Made by a program: the position numbers and the translations under genes. A stretch of DNA of 56,236 nt, taken from NCBI RefSeq assembly GCF_002160755.1, contig NZ_NFLE01000028.1:1-56236 (forward strand). The letters run 5' to 3'. Position 1 is the stretch's first letter. Every line of letters starts with the position of its first letter. The notes beneath the pieces were generated by a model, which was not told the DNA's origin, searched no databases, and worked only from the letters and a program-made list of their open reading frames with translations. This DNA is from Lachnoclostridium sp. An14 (GTDB lineage: Bacteria > Bacillota > Clostridia > Lachnospirales > Lachnospiraceae). Below, piece by piece: positions 6,082 to 14,102 of this stretch.

Positions 6082-7419
6082 ATGATCATGTATGAAGGCA
6101 AATCACATTCTTTATTTGCCAAATATGCCGTACCACAAATGATCGGACTGTTGTTCAATTCGGTTTATATGATTGTTGACGGCGTATTCATTGGCAATCG
6201 GCTCGGTCGTGACGCAATGGCGGCGGCAGCCGTTTCTGTCCCTTTGGTAGAAATACTAATCGCATTGTCCATGGCGGTTGCCACAGGCGCAGGCGTTATG
6301 ATTTCTTCTCATCTTGGACAAGGAGAAAAGGACAAGGCCCGTAACATTTTTAGCCTGTCTGTTCTCTGTACTGCCGTGATGGGTGTGTTGATCTGTGTGT
6401 TAGGAAATATATTTCTTCACCCTCTGGCTGAACTTCTTGGGTCAACACCAGCGATCCATGACGAGGCAATCAGCTATATGTGGTACATTGTTACCTTTTC
6501 GCCATTCCTGCTTTTCAGTTTCTTGTTGAGCGGTCTGGTGCGTAACGATAACCGTCCGAAACTTGCTATGTTTGCCCTGATGTTTGGCTCAGTATCCAAT
6601 ATTATTTTGGATTACGTTTTTATGTACCCTTTGAACATGGGGATCGCCGGAGCAGCGCTTGCAACAGCGCTCGGCCCTATTTTTAGTGTACTGATTATGC
6701 TCCCTCATTTTCTTTTCAAACGAGGGGATTTGTACCTGACAAAATTCAAATTCAAATGGCGCAATCTGTGTTCGGTTTATGTATTTGGCTTTCCATCCTT
6801 CATCATGGAGTTTACGATTGGCATTATTACATTCGTATATAATTTTGCCATTGTACATTATGGCTTTGGAGAAATCGGACTTGCGGCTTACCTTGTAATT
6901 GGCTATCTGATGTTGATTATCCTGACGCTGTTCCTTGGCATGGCTCAGGGGTTACAGCCAGTATTCAGTTACTTTATGGGAACCGGAGAGGAAAAACGGA
7001 GTAAGGATTTGCTTCACTTTTCCATTAAAATATTTCTGGCGCTGGGGATTTTGTGCTATATCCTGATTATTTTCTTCTCCCGTGGGTTCTTCTCCATTTT
7101 TAATCCGGGAGACACAGAACTGATCAATTTTATGGAAAGTAAGAGCCTGCCTTACTTCTCCGGTTTTTTCCTCGCTGGATTTAATATTTTGATGATTTCA
7201 TACTGGCAGGCAAATGAACAGACAAGCAAGGCACTGGCGGTATCTCTATCCCGCAGTGTAATTTGGCCGCCAATTATGATTGCTGTTTTTCCATTGATTT
7301 TGGGGAGTGAGGCAGTATGGGTTTGCCATTCCGCCAGTGAAGCTTTTACAGCAATTACAGCCGTTATATTACTTGTTCTTATGAAAAAAGCAAAAAAAGA
7401 TTTACATAGCAAAATTTAG
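6082..7419 (+). CDS. MATE family multidrug efflux transporter
   Basis: The protein is a polytopic membrane protein of about 445 residues with roughly twelve hydrophobic segments in two homologous halves. Its opening LFAKYAVPQMIGLLFNSVYM followed by IVDGVFIGN is typical of the clostridial MATE branch. Members export drugs or metabolites by Na+ or H+ antiport. AAGGAGG (6071-6077) precedes ATG 6082 by 4 bp and ATG 6088 by 10 bp, so the exact start is open. The cytidylate-kinase-like gene follows after 11 bp, and the two form an operon seen in other gut Firmicutes. Base composition is visibly more AT-rich than the flanking chromosome, which together with the attenuated leader suggests acquisition as a resistance-type cassette. 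The substrate is unknown. Confidence 0.9.
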   Translation: MIMYEGKSHSLFAKYAVPQMIGLLFNSVYMIVDGVFIGNRLGRDAMAAAAVSVPLVEILIALSMAVATGAGVMISSHLGQGEKDKARNIFSLSVLCTAVMGVLICVLGNIFLHPLAELLGSTPAIHDEAISYMWYIVTFSPFLLFSFLLSGLVRNDNRPKLAMFALMFGSVSNIILDYVFMYPLNMGIAGAALATALGPIFSVLIMLPHFLFKRGDLYLTKFKFKWRNLCSVYVFGFPSFIMEFTIGIITFVYNFAIVHYGFGEIGLAAYLVIGYLMLIILTLFLGMAQGLQPVFSYFMGTGEEKRSKDLLHFSIKIFLALGILCYILIIFFSRGFFSIFNPGDTELINFMESKSLPYFSGFFLAGFNILMISYWQANEQTSKALAVSLSRSVIWPPIMIAVFPLILGSEAVWVCHSASEAFTAITAVILLVLMKKAKKDLHSKI

Positions 7420-7430
7420 GAGGGATATTT

Positions 7431-8039
7431 ATGAATCGTATTATCACAATCGGGCGTGAATTTGGAAGTGGCGGCCGGGAAATTGGCCGGCGGTTAGCTG
7501 AAAATCTAAAGCTTGCCTATTATGACCGTGAAATTGTTGAGGAACTGGTGAAACGAACCAAACTGGCAGAAAGTTATGTGTTACAGGTGGAGGAAAGTCA
7601 ACCGCTCCCTCTGCTCCCGATCACAACCGCCAGAACCTTCGGTATTCCCGCCAACTACCCATTGGATAACCGTTTGTCTATTTTTAAACAAGAGAGTGAG
7701 ATTATTCGTGAAATGGCCGAGAAATCTGACTGTGTAATTGTCGGACGCTGTGCGGATTATGTTTTACATGACAGGAATCCTTTTCGGCTTTTTGTTTATG
7801 CAGATATGAAGTCTAAAATTAAACGCTGTCGGGAGAAAGGAACGGATACAGCACAGATGACAGATAAGGAGGTGCAGCAGAAAATCATTTCCGTTGATAA
7901 AAAAAGAGCGCGATATTACCAGTTTTATACTGACCATAATTGGGGCGGCAAGTCGCATTACGATTTGTGTGTCAATACCAGCGGAAACGATATAAAAAAA
8001 TTAGCAAATGCACTGGCATATTTTCTGACTGGTATTTAG
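7431..8039 (+). CDS. Cytidylate kinase-like family protein
   Basis: The 202-residue protein opens with IITIGREFGSGGREIGRRLA, a P-loop NTPase nucleotide-binding segment of the cytidylate-kinase-like family. The pattern GRCADYVL follows mid-protein and an Arg-rich lid region (KKRARYYQFYTDHNWG) comes later. It is distinct from housekeeping Cmk. Its role beside MATE pumps is not known; a nucleotide kinase activity is a family-level inference. Start ATG 7431 has AGGAGGG 6 bp upstream, and the gene is translationally close to the MATE gene. It shares the AT-rich composition of the cassette. Confidence 0.82.
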   Translation: MNRIITIGREFGSGGREIGRRLAENLKLAYYDREIVEELVKRTKLAESYVLQVEESQPLPLLPITTARTFGIPANYPLDNRLSIFKQESEIIREMAEKSDCVIVGRCADYVLHDRNPFRLFVYADMKSKIKRCREKGTDTAQMTDKEVQQKIISVDKKRARYYQFYTDHNWGGKSHYDLCVNTSGNDIKKLANALAYFLTGI

Positions 8040-8055
8040 CTTTTGTATTATAAAG

Positions 8056-8132
8056 AGTGTGCGCAGTAGTGCACACTCGCGCCGGAGCGCAGCTGCCCAG
8101 CAGCCAGTTTCCGTTGCGCAGAGTGCGCCTCC
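8056..8132. repeat. 77-bp structured repeat, copy B
   Basis: Second copy of the 5057-5133 block, same orientation and same length. The first stem is altered to AGTGTGC and GCACACT with a larger loop. The core CGCGCCGGAGCGC and the end GAGTGCGCCTCC are conserved. It begins 17 bp after the stop of the kinase-like gene. Confidence 0.8.
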
Positions 8133-8143
8133 CGCTGGACTGA

Positions 8144-8171
8144 CGGGAGAGGAGTTTTTTTTACTCTCCCG
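8144..8171. terminator. Hairpin between convergent genes
   Basis: CGGGAGAG (8144-8151) and CTCTCCCG (8164-8171) form an 8-bp stem with a T-rich loop, 2 bp beyond the minus-strand gene stop at 8174. It could act as a terminator on either strand, but no T-tail follows the stem. Confidence 0.45.
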
Positions 8172-8173
8172 CC

Positions 8174-8665
8174 CTATTTCCCCACCTGTTTCAGCGTATA
8201 ATGAGCCTCGCCGTCCCCGTCAATCTCCATAATCATATAAGTAGGTTTCCGGCCCTCCTGGCGGGGAAAGGAAAGACTGCCCGGGTTGAGCACCGTCAGG
8301 CCGTTTGCCTGCCACAGATAAGGCTTGTGCGTGTGGCCGAACATGGCGATGTCGCAGCCTCTGGCCCGCGCCTCCTCCTTGATCCGCTCCGTGCCCACGG
8401 ATACCCCGTAGTAGTGGCCATGGGTGAGCAGCGCCCGGTATTTTCCGATTTTGATCTCCCGCTCCCGGTCCAGCATGGAAAAAAAGTCGTTGTTCCCCAG
8501 CACCATTTCCATGCGGCACTCCTTATTGACCCAGTCGCAGATGCGGTTCTCGCTCCCCTCCGCGTCTCCCAGATGGATAAACATATCCAGGGGCAGATTT
8601 TCCTCAATCACCTTCTTCAGATTCTCATCCCTGCGGTGGGTGTCGCTGACGATCAGTATTTTCAT
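8174..8665 (-). CDS. YfcE/MJ0936 family metallophosphodiesterase
   Basis: The 163-residue calcineurin-like phosphoesterase has all metal-ligand motifs. These are VSDTHRR near the N-terminus, HLGDAEG, LGNNDFF, THGHYYG and FGHTHKP, followed by the LNPGSLSFPR end motif. Members hydrolyse phosphodiesters in vitro; the physiological substrate is uncertain. It overlaps rdgB by 4 bp (ATGA), so it is translationally coupled as the second gene of that pair, an arrangement common in Firmicutes. A second member of the same family lies at 11726-12292. Confidence 0.92.
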   Translation of the reverse strand: MKILIVSDTHRRDENLKKVIEENLPLDMFIHLGDAEGSENRICDWVNKECRMEMVLGNNDFFSMLDREREIKIGKYRALLTHGHYYGVSVGTERIKEEARARGCDIAMFGHTHKPYLWQANGLTVLNPGSLSFPRQEGRKPTYMIMEIDGDGEAHYTLKQVGK

Positions 8666-9276
8666 CTCACTTCTTCCTCCCCGAAGATTTCTTTCAGCTT
8701 GTGTTTCATGGCCTCCAGGGCTTTTCCCCGGTGGCTGATCTGGTTTTTCTCCTCAATGGAAAGCTCCGCCGAAGTTTTCCCGAATTCCGGTATATACAAA
8801 ATGGGATCGTAGCCAAAGCCGCCCGCTCCCGCCGGCGTTTCCGCGATCAGGCCCTCCATGGTCTCCTCCGTGTGCACCACCTGGCCGTCCGGCAGGACCG
8901 CGGCGATGTTGCAGACGAATCTGGCGCTGCGCTCTGCTCCCTTAGCATCCTTCAGCCGGTCGATGAGAACCTGGTTTTTTATCTCGTAGGAGGTGTCCTC
9001 CCCCATGTACCGGGCGGAATAGATCCCCGGCTCTCCGTTTAAATAGTCGATCACCAGACCGGAATCATCCGCCAGCACGATTCCGCCGGTCTTTTCCCAG
9101 ACCGCCTTCGCCTTGATGGCGGCATTTTCTCCGAATGTCGCTCCGTCCTCCACGATGTCTAAGCAGACCCCCGCCTCCTTCATAGACAGGATCTCCATTC
9201 CCAGATCCGCTAAAATCAGCCGGATCTCCCTCATTTTCCCTTCGTTTCCCGTGGCAAATACAATCTTGTGTTTCAT
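8662..9276 (-). CDS. rdgB: XTP/dITP diphosphatase (RdgB/HAM1 family)
   Basis: The enzyme cleaves non-canonical purine triphosphates (XTP, dITP, ITP) to monophosphates, keeping them out of DNA and RNA. The 204-residue protein begins KIVFATGNEGKMREI, the hallmark substrate-binding start. It continues with LADDSGLVIDYLNGEPGIYSAR and the C-terminal SHRGKAL motif, so it is full length and intact. ATG 9276 has GGAGGA upstream. It is translationally coupled to the downstream phosphodiesterase gene. Confidence 0.96.
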   Translation of the reverse strand: MKHKIVFATGNEGKMREIRLILADLGMEILSMKEAGVCLDIVEDGATFGENAAIKAKAVWEKTGGIVLADDSGLVIDYLNGEPGIYSARYMGEDTSYEIKNQVLIDRLKDAKGAERSARFVCNIAAVLPDGQVVHTEETMEGLIAETPAGAGGFGYDPILYIPEFGKTSAELSIEEKNQISHRGKALEAMKHKLKEIFGEEEVR

Positions 9277-9292
9277 ATTCTCCTCCCAAGTG

Positions 9293-10552
9293 TCACCGTT
9301 TAGCCGTGTATGCCTTCAGGCAGACATTGCAGCCCTCCTCCTCAGCCCGGAACCAGCCTCTGCCGTCGTAGCTGATGTAGCCCTCGCCGTCCGTTAGATC
9401 CACCTTCCGTTTCCCGTCGCCGGGATCGTATTCGATGGCCACGGGATGGATTTTTCCAGGGCTTTTGATGCTTACCACCGCCGCGAACCGCTCCCCGTCT
9501 TTCAAGGAAACGGGACGATCCAGGGAAACGGTGTAAAATCCGGCGTCCGAAAAGCTGCCCGACGCCGCCAGGGTCCTGTTTTTCAGGCTCGGCGCCCCGT
9601 CCGCGTCTCTCACAATGTAAATTTCATATTCCGTATCCGGCCCGGTGGCGTAAAAGCCCACCGCCTCCAGACGCTCTCTTTCCCCGGCGGTGTAGACGTT
9701 GGCAAACCACGCCGTTTCGTCTTCGTAGCCCACCTGGCCCACCCAGCCGTTTAAATCCGTCTGGTAAATATGGTCGTAATTGTCCGGCTCCTCCACGCTG
9801 ATGTAGCCCACGTTGCTGGTGCCGATGTTGGTATCATAATAGGAAATGTAGAAATAGCCGCCGTCCCCAAAGGCCTCTCCCCAGCTGTTCACGCAGAGGA
9901 AGGCCCCGTCGCCCTCCGGCTGCCTGCGGAAATTCTCCCTGGGATAGGCGTCATCCCAGCCCACGATGACCACGTCGTGATTGGCCTCCGCCGTGCCGTC
10001 ATAATAATAGGCCGCGGTCTGGCTGTTATAGTAGGAAGACTGGCTGTAGGGCCCTGCCAGGTCGGTGTAAATGCTGCTCTGCACCCCGCCGTCCTCGTAA
10101 ACGGCCCGCTTGATCCGCTCGTAATCCTTTGAAGGATAAAGGCGGATTTCCTGCACGTGTTTCGCCGCCGGAATCCCCTCTGAGCGGACGCCGTCGCCGT
10201 AGACGTCATCCGCCTCCGCCACCGGCCCCTCCCAGGACAGCAGATAGGCCATGGACATGATGTAGTCGCCGCCGTCCGCCTGCCCTTTGGGAAACTGCTC
10301 CCACAGGGACATATGGTCTTCCGAAAAATCCATCCGCTCCGCCTCCGGCAGAGACGTTTCCAGGGCTGTGAGGGAGGCAAATGCCCAACAGGTCCCCAGG
10401 CTGCCCTGATTTTTCACCGGAATGGCCCGGCCGGCCTCCCGGTAGTCATAACGCTCCGGCAGCGGCCGCGTTCTCCCGGCTGCCGCCCCGTCCATTCCAA
10501 TGGCCGCCAGCATCATCACCGCCAGCCCCAATACCCATGCTCCTGCCTTCAA
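9293..10552 (-). CDS. Secreted C1 (papain-type) cysteine protease with lectin-like C-terminal domain
   Basis: The 419-residue protein has a signal peptide (WVLGLAVMMLAAIGMDGAAAG) and then a papain-fold domain. The catalytic centre is NQGSLGTCWAFAS with the nucleophilic Cys. The His is in NHDVVIVGWDD and the Asn in CVNSWGEAFGDGGYFYIS. The last 160 residues resemble the lectin-like domain attached to such clostridial peptidases. The start is a TTG at 10552: AGGAGAG lies 6 bp upstream and no in-frame ATG precedes the signal peptide core. It begins 3 bp after the stop of the methyltransferase gene, so the two are in one transcript. An extracellular proteolytic role is inferred. Confidence 0.88.
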   Translation of the reverse strand: MKAGAWVLGLAVMMLAAIGMDGAAAGRTRPLPERYDYREAGRAIPVKNQGSLGTCWAFASLTALETSLPEAERMDFSEDHMSLWEQFPKGQADGGDYIMSMAYLLSWEGPVAEADDVYGDGVRSEGIPAAKHVQEIRLYPSKDYERIKRAVYEDGGVQSSIYTDLAGPYSQSSYYNSQTAAYYYDGTAEANHDVVIVGWDDAYPRENFRRQPEGDGAFLCVNSWGEAFGDGGYFYISYYDTNIGTSNVGYISVEEPDNYDHIYQTDLNGWVGQVGYEDETAWFANVYTAGERERLEAVGFYATGPDTEYEIYIVRDADGAPSLKNRTLAASGSFSDAGFYTVSLDRPVSLKDGERFAAVVSIKSPGKIHPVAIEYDPGDGKRKVDLTDGEGYISYDGRGWFRAEEEGCNVCLKAYTAKR

Positions 10553-10555
10553 ATG

Positions 10556-11713
10556 CTACTCTCCTTGTTTCCTCTTTGGGGGTTTCGGCCCCAGAAACTG
10601 ATAAAAATAGGTTTTCATCATTCCATTATAGATCTTCCGGTTCTTGTCCGCCTTGCGGCCCATGTATTTCTCCGTATCCCCGTAGGCGGTGATCACGTAG
10701 GCCGACCAGGAATCCAGGGCGGCAAACCGCTCGCCCAGCTGGCGGTAAAGCTCCGGCAGGTTCTTTTTCTCCTCAATCCGCTCGCCGTAGGGCGGGTTGG
10801 TGATGAGGAATCCATACTTTTTCGGGTGGCTTAACTCGCTCACCGGCCGCTGCTGGAAATGGATCAGATGATCCACCCCCGCCGCCTGGGCGTTGGCCCG
10901 GGCCGAGCGCACCACGTCGCCGTCTATGTCATATCCCTGAATGTCCACCTCCACGCTGTCGTCCACCAGGTCTCCCGCCTCGTCGCCGGCCTCGTACCAG
11001 CATTTTCTGGGAATCACGTTGCCCCAGTCCTCCGCCAGAAAGCTGCGGTTCATGCCGGGGGCGATGTTTGCCGCCATCATGGCCGCCTCGATGGGGAAGG
11101 TGCCGCTGCCGCAGAAGGGATCCACCAGGATCCTGTCCTTTCTCCAGGGCGTGAGCAGAATGAGGGCCGACGCCAGGGTCTCGGTGATGGGCGCCTTGCT
11201 GGTGAGGGTGCGGTAGCCCCTCTTGTGAAGGGAAACGCCTGTGGTATCCAGTCCCACCGTCACTATGTCCTTATGGATAAACACCCGCAGGGGATAGCTG
11301 TTTCCGCTCTCCGCAAACCAGGTGATCCCGTACTTTTCCTTCAGCCGCTCCACCATGGCCTTTTTCATAATCGACTGGATGTCCGAGGGACTGAACAGCT
11401 TGCTCTTGATGGAAGTGGCCTTAGCCACCCAGAATTTTCCGTCCTCCGGGATAAATTCCTCCCAGGGCAGAGCCTTCGTCCCCTGAAACAGCTCCTCAAA
11501 GGTGGTCGCCGGGAAACTGCCCACTTTTATGAGCACCCGTTCCGCCGTCCGCAGAAACACGTTCGCCCTGCAGATGGCCGCCTCGTCTCCCCAGAACGTC
11601 ACCTTGCCGTCCTCCACCAGGGAAATCTCATATCCCAGATCTGTCACTTCTTTTTTCAGTACCGCCTCCAGGCCAAAATGGCAGGGGGCAATCAGTTCAA
11701 ATTTCCGCTCCAA
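10556..11713 (-). CDS. THUMP-domain class I rRNA methyltransferase (RlmL/YpsC type)
   Basis: The 385-residue protein joins an N-terminal THUMP RNA-binding domain (about residues 1-160) to a Rossmann methyltransferase. The SAM motif is VDPFCGSGTFPIEAA and the catalytic motif is ITNPPYGERI. Relatives methylate guanine N2 in 23S rRNA, and this short form corresponds to the N-terminal half of E. coli RlmKL. The start is TTG 11713: AGGAGG lies 8 bp before it and the N-terminus then matches family length. It follows the YfcE-like gene closely and precedes the C1 protease gene. Confidence 0.9.
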   Translation of the reverse strand: MERKFELIAPCHFGLEAVLKKEVTDLGYEISLVEDGKVTFWGDEAAICRANVFLRTAERVLIKVGSFPATTFEELFQGTKALPWEEFIPEDGKFWVAKATSIKSKLFSPSDIQSIMKKAMVERLKEKYGITWFAESGNSYPLRVFIHKDIVTVGLDTTGVSLHKRGYRTLTSKAPITETLASALILLTPWRKDRILVDPFCGSGTFPIEAAMMAANIAPGMNRSFLAEDWGNVIPRKCWYEAGDEAGDLVDDSVEVDIQGYDIDGDVVRSARANAQAAGVDHLIHFQQRPVSELSHPKKYGFLITNPPYGERIEEKKNLPELYRQLGERFAALDSWSAYVITAYGDTEKYMGRKADKNRKIYNGMMKTYFYQFLGPKPPKRKQGE

Positions 11714-11725
11714 GCCTTCGTCCTC

Positions 11726-12292
11726 CTACAGCTCGATCTCCTTCACCTTCTCCCCCTCAAAGGTGAAAATGGTGAAGGTACGCCCGTCTAAAATGGCGTA
11801 GGTCGCCGGGTTTCCGCCTTTGGGAATGGAGGTGGAACCGGGATTTAACACGGTGATGGACACCGTTCTCTCCCCGTCCGCGCACTCCATGTTCTCCGCC
11901 TTTAACAGGTGGGTGTGGCCGTGTACCAGCACGTCTCCGTCCTGCATGGGCGGGATGTGATCCTGGTTGAAAATGTGGCCATGGGTGGCGTAGAAGGTGA
12001 TCCCGTTTAAGACAAACAGGGCGTAGTCCGCCAGAATAGGGAACTGGAGCACCATCTGATCCACCTCCGTGTCACAGTTTCCCCGGACCGCGTAGATCCG
12101 GTCCCGAAGGCCGTTTAACATGGCGATGACCTCCTTGGGGGCGTAGTCCTTCGGCAGGTCATTCCTGGGGCCGTGGTATAAGAGATCTCCTAAAAGGATC
12201 AGGCGCTCCGCGCCGGAGGCGTCGAAGGCATCCAGGGTCTTCCGGCAGTAGTACGCGGAGCCGTGGATGTCCGATGCGAACATATATTTCAT
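11726..12292 (-). CDS. YfcE family phosphodiesterase
   Basis: This 188-residue calcineurin-like phosphodiesterase contains FASDIHGSAYYC, LILLGDLLYHGPRNDLP, VRGNCDTEVDQ, YATHGHIF, VHGHTHLL and the LNPGSTSIPK end. That is the complete metal-binding set of E. coli YfcE, a manganese phosphodiesterase of unknown physiological role. The chosen start is ATG 12292 with AGGAGA upstream; the longer frame to 12439 runs into the MITE element and carries no family sequence. It heads the phosphodiesterase-methyltransferase-protease gene string. Confidence 0.92.
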   Translation of the reverse strand: MKYMFASDIHGSAYYCRKTLDAFDASGAERLILLGDLLYHGPRNDLPKDYAPKEVIAMLNGLRDRIYAVRGNCDTEVDQMVLQFPILADYALFVLNGITFYATHGHIFNQDHIPPMQDGDVLVHGHTHLLKAENMECADGERTVSITVLNPGSTSIPKGGNPATYAILDGRTFTIFTFEGEKVKEIEL

Positions 12293-12396
12293 AAGCAATT
12301 CTCCTGACTTTTTTCGTTCTTTACCATTGTAAGTCCTGGCAGGTATTTCTGTCAATATTTCTGTGCTGGGGAAGAAGGGGCCGTCTCCAGATATTT

Positions 12397-12523
12397 GTAA
12401 CCGTTCAGCCATGCCATTCATAATTTGACGGATTTTCAAAATTGGCTAACGTGAAACGTCATTAGCCGTCAAATGATTCATGCCGGGCGTCAGCCCTATA
12501 GAAACATATGGCTGAACGGTTAC
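12397..12523. mobile_element. MITE-like palindromic element, copy 1, with 8-bp target duplication
   Basis: The 127-bp element has perfect 16-bp terminal inverted repeats, GTAACCGTTCAGCCAT and ATGGCTGAACGGTTAC, and internal inverted arms (CATTCATAATTTGACGG against CCGTCAAATGATTCATG). It encodes nothing. It is flanked by identical 8-bp direct repeats AGATATTT at 12389-12396 and 12524-12531, a target site duplication that proves insertion. Its right end supplies the stop codon of the rhodanese gene. Copies 2 and 3 lie at 14103 and 14239, in the opposite orientation. Confidence 0.9.
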
Positions 12524-12888
12524 AGATATTTCCCGCGGTAATAAAGCAGGCCGCCAGCCAGATCCGCCACCGGCCAGCCCAGGCGGCAGAGGCGGCCGCA
12601 GGCCCTCATACTCTTAGCCCCTCTGCCGCAGTAAAATACCAGCGGGGCCCCAGGCGGCAGGGACCGGAGCGCCCCGGAAAGCTCCCGCAGCCCGTCAGAC
12701 AGCTCCGCGCCGTCCCTCCACTCCCCCGCCGCTCCAAACAGCTCCTCAAAGGGCACATTCACCGCCCCCCGCAGATGCCCGCTCTCGTACTCCTCCCGGC
12801 TCCGCAGGTCCGCCAAAAGCAAGGGCACCCCCTGATCCAGCCACCGGTCCAGCAAATCTCCCGTAATCATCGGATAGGGAACTCTCAC
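12520..12888 (-). CDS. Rhodanese-like domain protein, C-terminus set by MITE insertion
   Basis: The 122-residue single-domain rhodanese-like protein contains LADLRSREEYESGHLRGAVN and the active-site loop YCGRGAKSM with the catalytic Cys that carries persulfide. It may act in sulfur transfer; the partner is unknown. The start is GTG 12888 with GGAGGGA upstream. The last codon and stop (CTG TAA) are partly formed by the inserted MITE. Removing the MITE and one target repeat restores a frame that continues ETAPSSPAQKY and then stops, so the ancestral protein was probably 11 residues longer. The fold is complete without that tail, so activity is probably kept. Confidence 0.88.
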   Translation of the reverse strand: MRVPYPMITGDLLDRWLDQGVPLLLADLRSREEYESGHLRGAVNVPFEELFGAAGEWRDGAELSDGLRELSGALRSLPPGAPLVFYCGRGAKSMRACGRLCRLGWPVADLAGGLLYYRGKYL

Positions 12889-12929
12889 GAATCTCCCTCC
12901 AAACCATATGGTCTTGTCTTATCATATGC

Positions 12930-12959
12930 AAAAAGCCGCCTCGCGTTCGCGAAGCGGCT
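12930..12959 (-). terminator. Terminator of the Asn/Arg-rich micro-protein gene
   Basis: AGCCGCCTCGCG and CGCGAAGCGGCT form a strong stem with a 2-base loop (one mismatch). On the minus strand it is followed by TTTTT. It lies 14 bp beyond the stop of the 12973-13164 gene, which supports that gene being real and separately transcribed. Confidence 0.85.
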
Positions 12960-12972
12960 CCCTGGCGCCGTA

Positions 12973-13164
12973 TTACCGATTGCTGTTGCGGCTGTTGTTC
13001 TGGTTGTCATTGCGGCTGCTGTTCTGGCTGCCGTTTCTGCTGCTGTTGTTCTCAGAACTGTTCTGGGCTCTGTTTCTGTCCATATTCTGATTTCTGTTTC
13101 TGTCCATGTCCTGAGAGTTTCTGGAGCTGTTGTCGTCCATGTCCCGGTAATTTCTGTTTGCCAT
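12973..13164 (-). CDS. Asn/Arg/Ser-rich low-complexity micro-protein
   Basis: This 63-residue protein is almost only Asn, Arg, Ser, Gln, Asp and Met, with repeated blocks such as NRNQNMDRNR and NSSRNGSQNSSRN. It has no signal peptide, membrane segment or recognisable domain. It is predicted to be disordered and basic. ATG 13164 has AGGAGG 7 bp upstream and a strong terminator follows, so expression is credible. Proteins of this composition occur in spore-formers, and a spore or nucleic-acid-binding role is possible but unproven. An upstream ATG at 13170 is too close to the ribosome binding site. Confidence 0.7.
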   Translation of the reverse strand: MANRNYRDMDDNSSRNSQDMDRNRNQNMDRNRAQNSSENNSSRNGSQNSSRNDNQNNSRNSNR

Positions 13165-13229
13165 AATCATACCTCCTAACTGAATTTGGTTACAAGGTTA
13201 GTATGGCGTTTCCGGCTGAAATTATACAA

Positions 13230-13985
13230 TCAATCTCCCAGCACGTTTACGATCTTCACAGGAGCCCTGTAATTCCAGGGAGAAGTCTTGATTCCAGTCT
13301 CATAGGTGGAGGCGTGAACAATCTGTCCGTCTCCTATGTACATTCCCACATGGTTAATGCTCTTTCCGCTTCCATAAAAAATCAGATCGCCGGGGCGCAT
13401 CTCCTCCGCGCTGATGGCTCGTCCCTGCTTGGACTGGGCAGTGGAGCTTCTGGCGATGGAAACGCCGGCTCCGTTCTGCATCACGTAGCGGGTAAATCCG
13501 GAGCAGTCCGTACCGGTGTGAGGATCGCTGCCGCCGTAGCGGTAGGGGCCGCCCACGAACTGCAGGGCATAATCTACCAGATTCTGCCTTCTGTCCGCCT
13601 GAGCCTGCTCCTTAGCCGCCTCTGCCAGCACGGCCTCCTTCACCTCCATGGCCTCCTCCTCATTCTCGCTGATGGTAATATCGTCAGTGAGAGGAAGGTA
13701 GCCGATCTCATTTCCCACTACCACCTGGATCCAACCGTCATCCGTGGTGTCCGTCACATGGAAGGACGCTCCCTGGACTGCCTCCGTGAGCACCTCGTCC
13801 CCTTCCAGCTCCGTCTTCACGAACACGCTGTCACTGAGCACGGTCATCATACTGGTCTGCTCCATGCCAGGGCCGTTAAGCACCTGAGTGGCCGCCATGG
13901 CGTTCATCGTCTCCATAGGGTTCGCCGCGGTGATCGCCCCGCAGAAGGCTGCAAGCCCAAGTATATGTAGTGGTCTGATATTCAT
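13230..13985 (-). CDS. Secreted SH3b-NlpC/P60 peptidoglycan hydrolase
   Basis: The 251-residue exported protein has a signal sequence (IRPLHILGLAAFCGAITA). An SH3b-like wall-targeting region (about residues 45-105) and a helical linker rich in Glu/Ala follow. The C-terminal NlpC/P60 domain has the catalytic Cys161 in TDCSGFTRY, the His in INHVGMYIGDG and the third polar residue region IVHAS. Such enzymes usually cut the gamma-D-Glu-to-diamino-acid bond of peptide stems. GGAGAA precedes ATG 13985, and a strong promoter lies 60-90 bp upstream. The gene is monocistronic. Confidence 0.93.
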   Translation of the reverse strand: MNIRPLHILGLAAFCGAITAANPMETMNAMAATQVLNGPGMEQTSMMTVLSDSVFVKTELEGDEVLTEAVQGASFHVTDTTDDGWIQVVVGNEIGYLPLTDDITISENEEEAMEVKEAVLAEAAKEQAQADRRQNLVDYALQFVGGPYRYGGSDPHTGTDCSGFTRYVMQNGAGVSIARSSTAQSKQGRAISAEEMRPGDLIFYGSGKSINHVGMYIGDGQIVHASTYETGIKTSPWNYRAPVKIVNVLGD

Positions 13986-14044
13986 GCTATTCTCCCATCC
14001 CGAATTCTATTTGTTACATAATTGTTAAATCTTGTTACGGTTGT

Positions 14045-14073
14045 ATTATACTTCTTACAATTCTCCTCGTCAA
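14045..14073 (-). promoter_or_regulatory. Promoter of the NlpC/P60 gene
   Basis: On the minus strand TTGACG (14073-14068) and TATAAT (14050-14045) are spaced by 17 bp. The 5' leader of roughly 55 nt contains two GTAAC-type words but no clear hairpin. The MITE pair begins 30 bp upstream of the -35 box. Confidence 0.8.
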
Positions 14074-14102
14074 CCCTTTTATAAATTCTTAATAATTATT
14101 TC

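Noticed and set aside
12293-12439. Extended N-terminus of the YfcE-like protein
   Set aside because: The extra 49 residues are translated MITE and spacer sequence, and the family start with a good ribosome binding site is at 12292.
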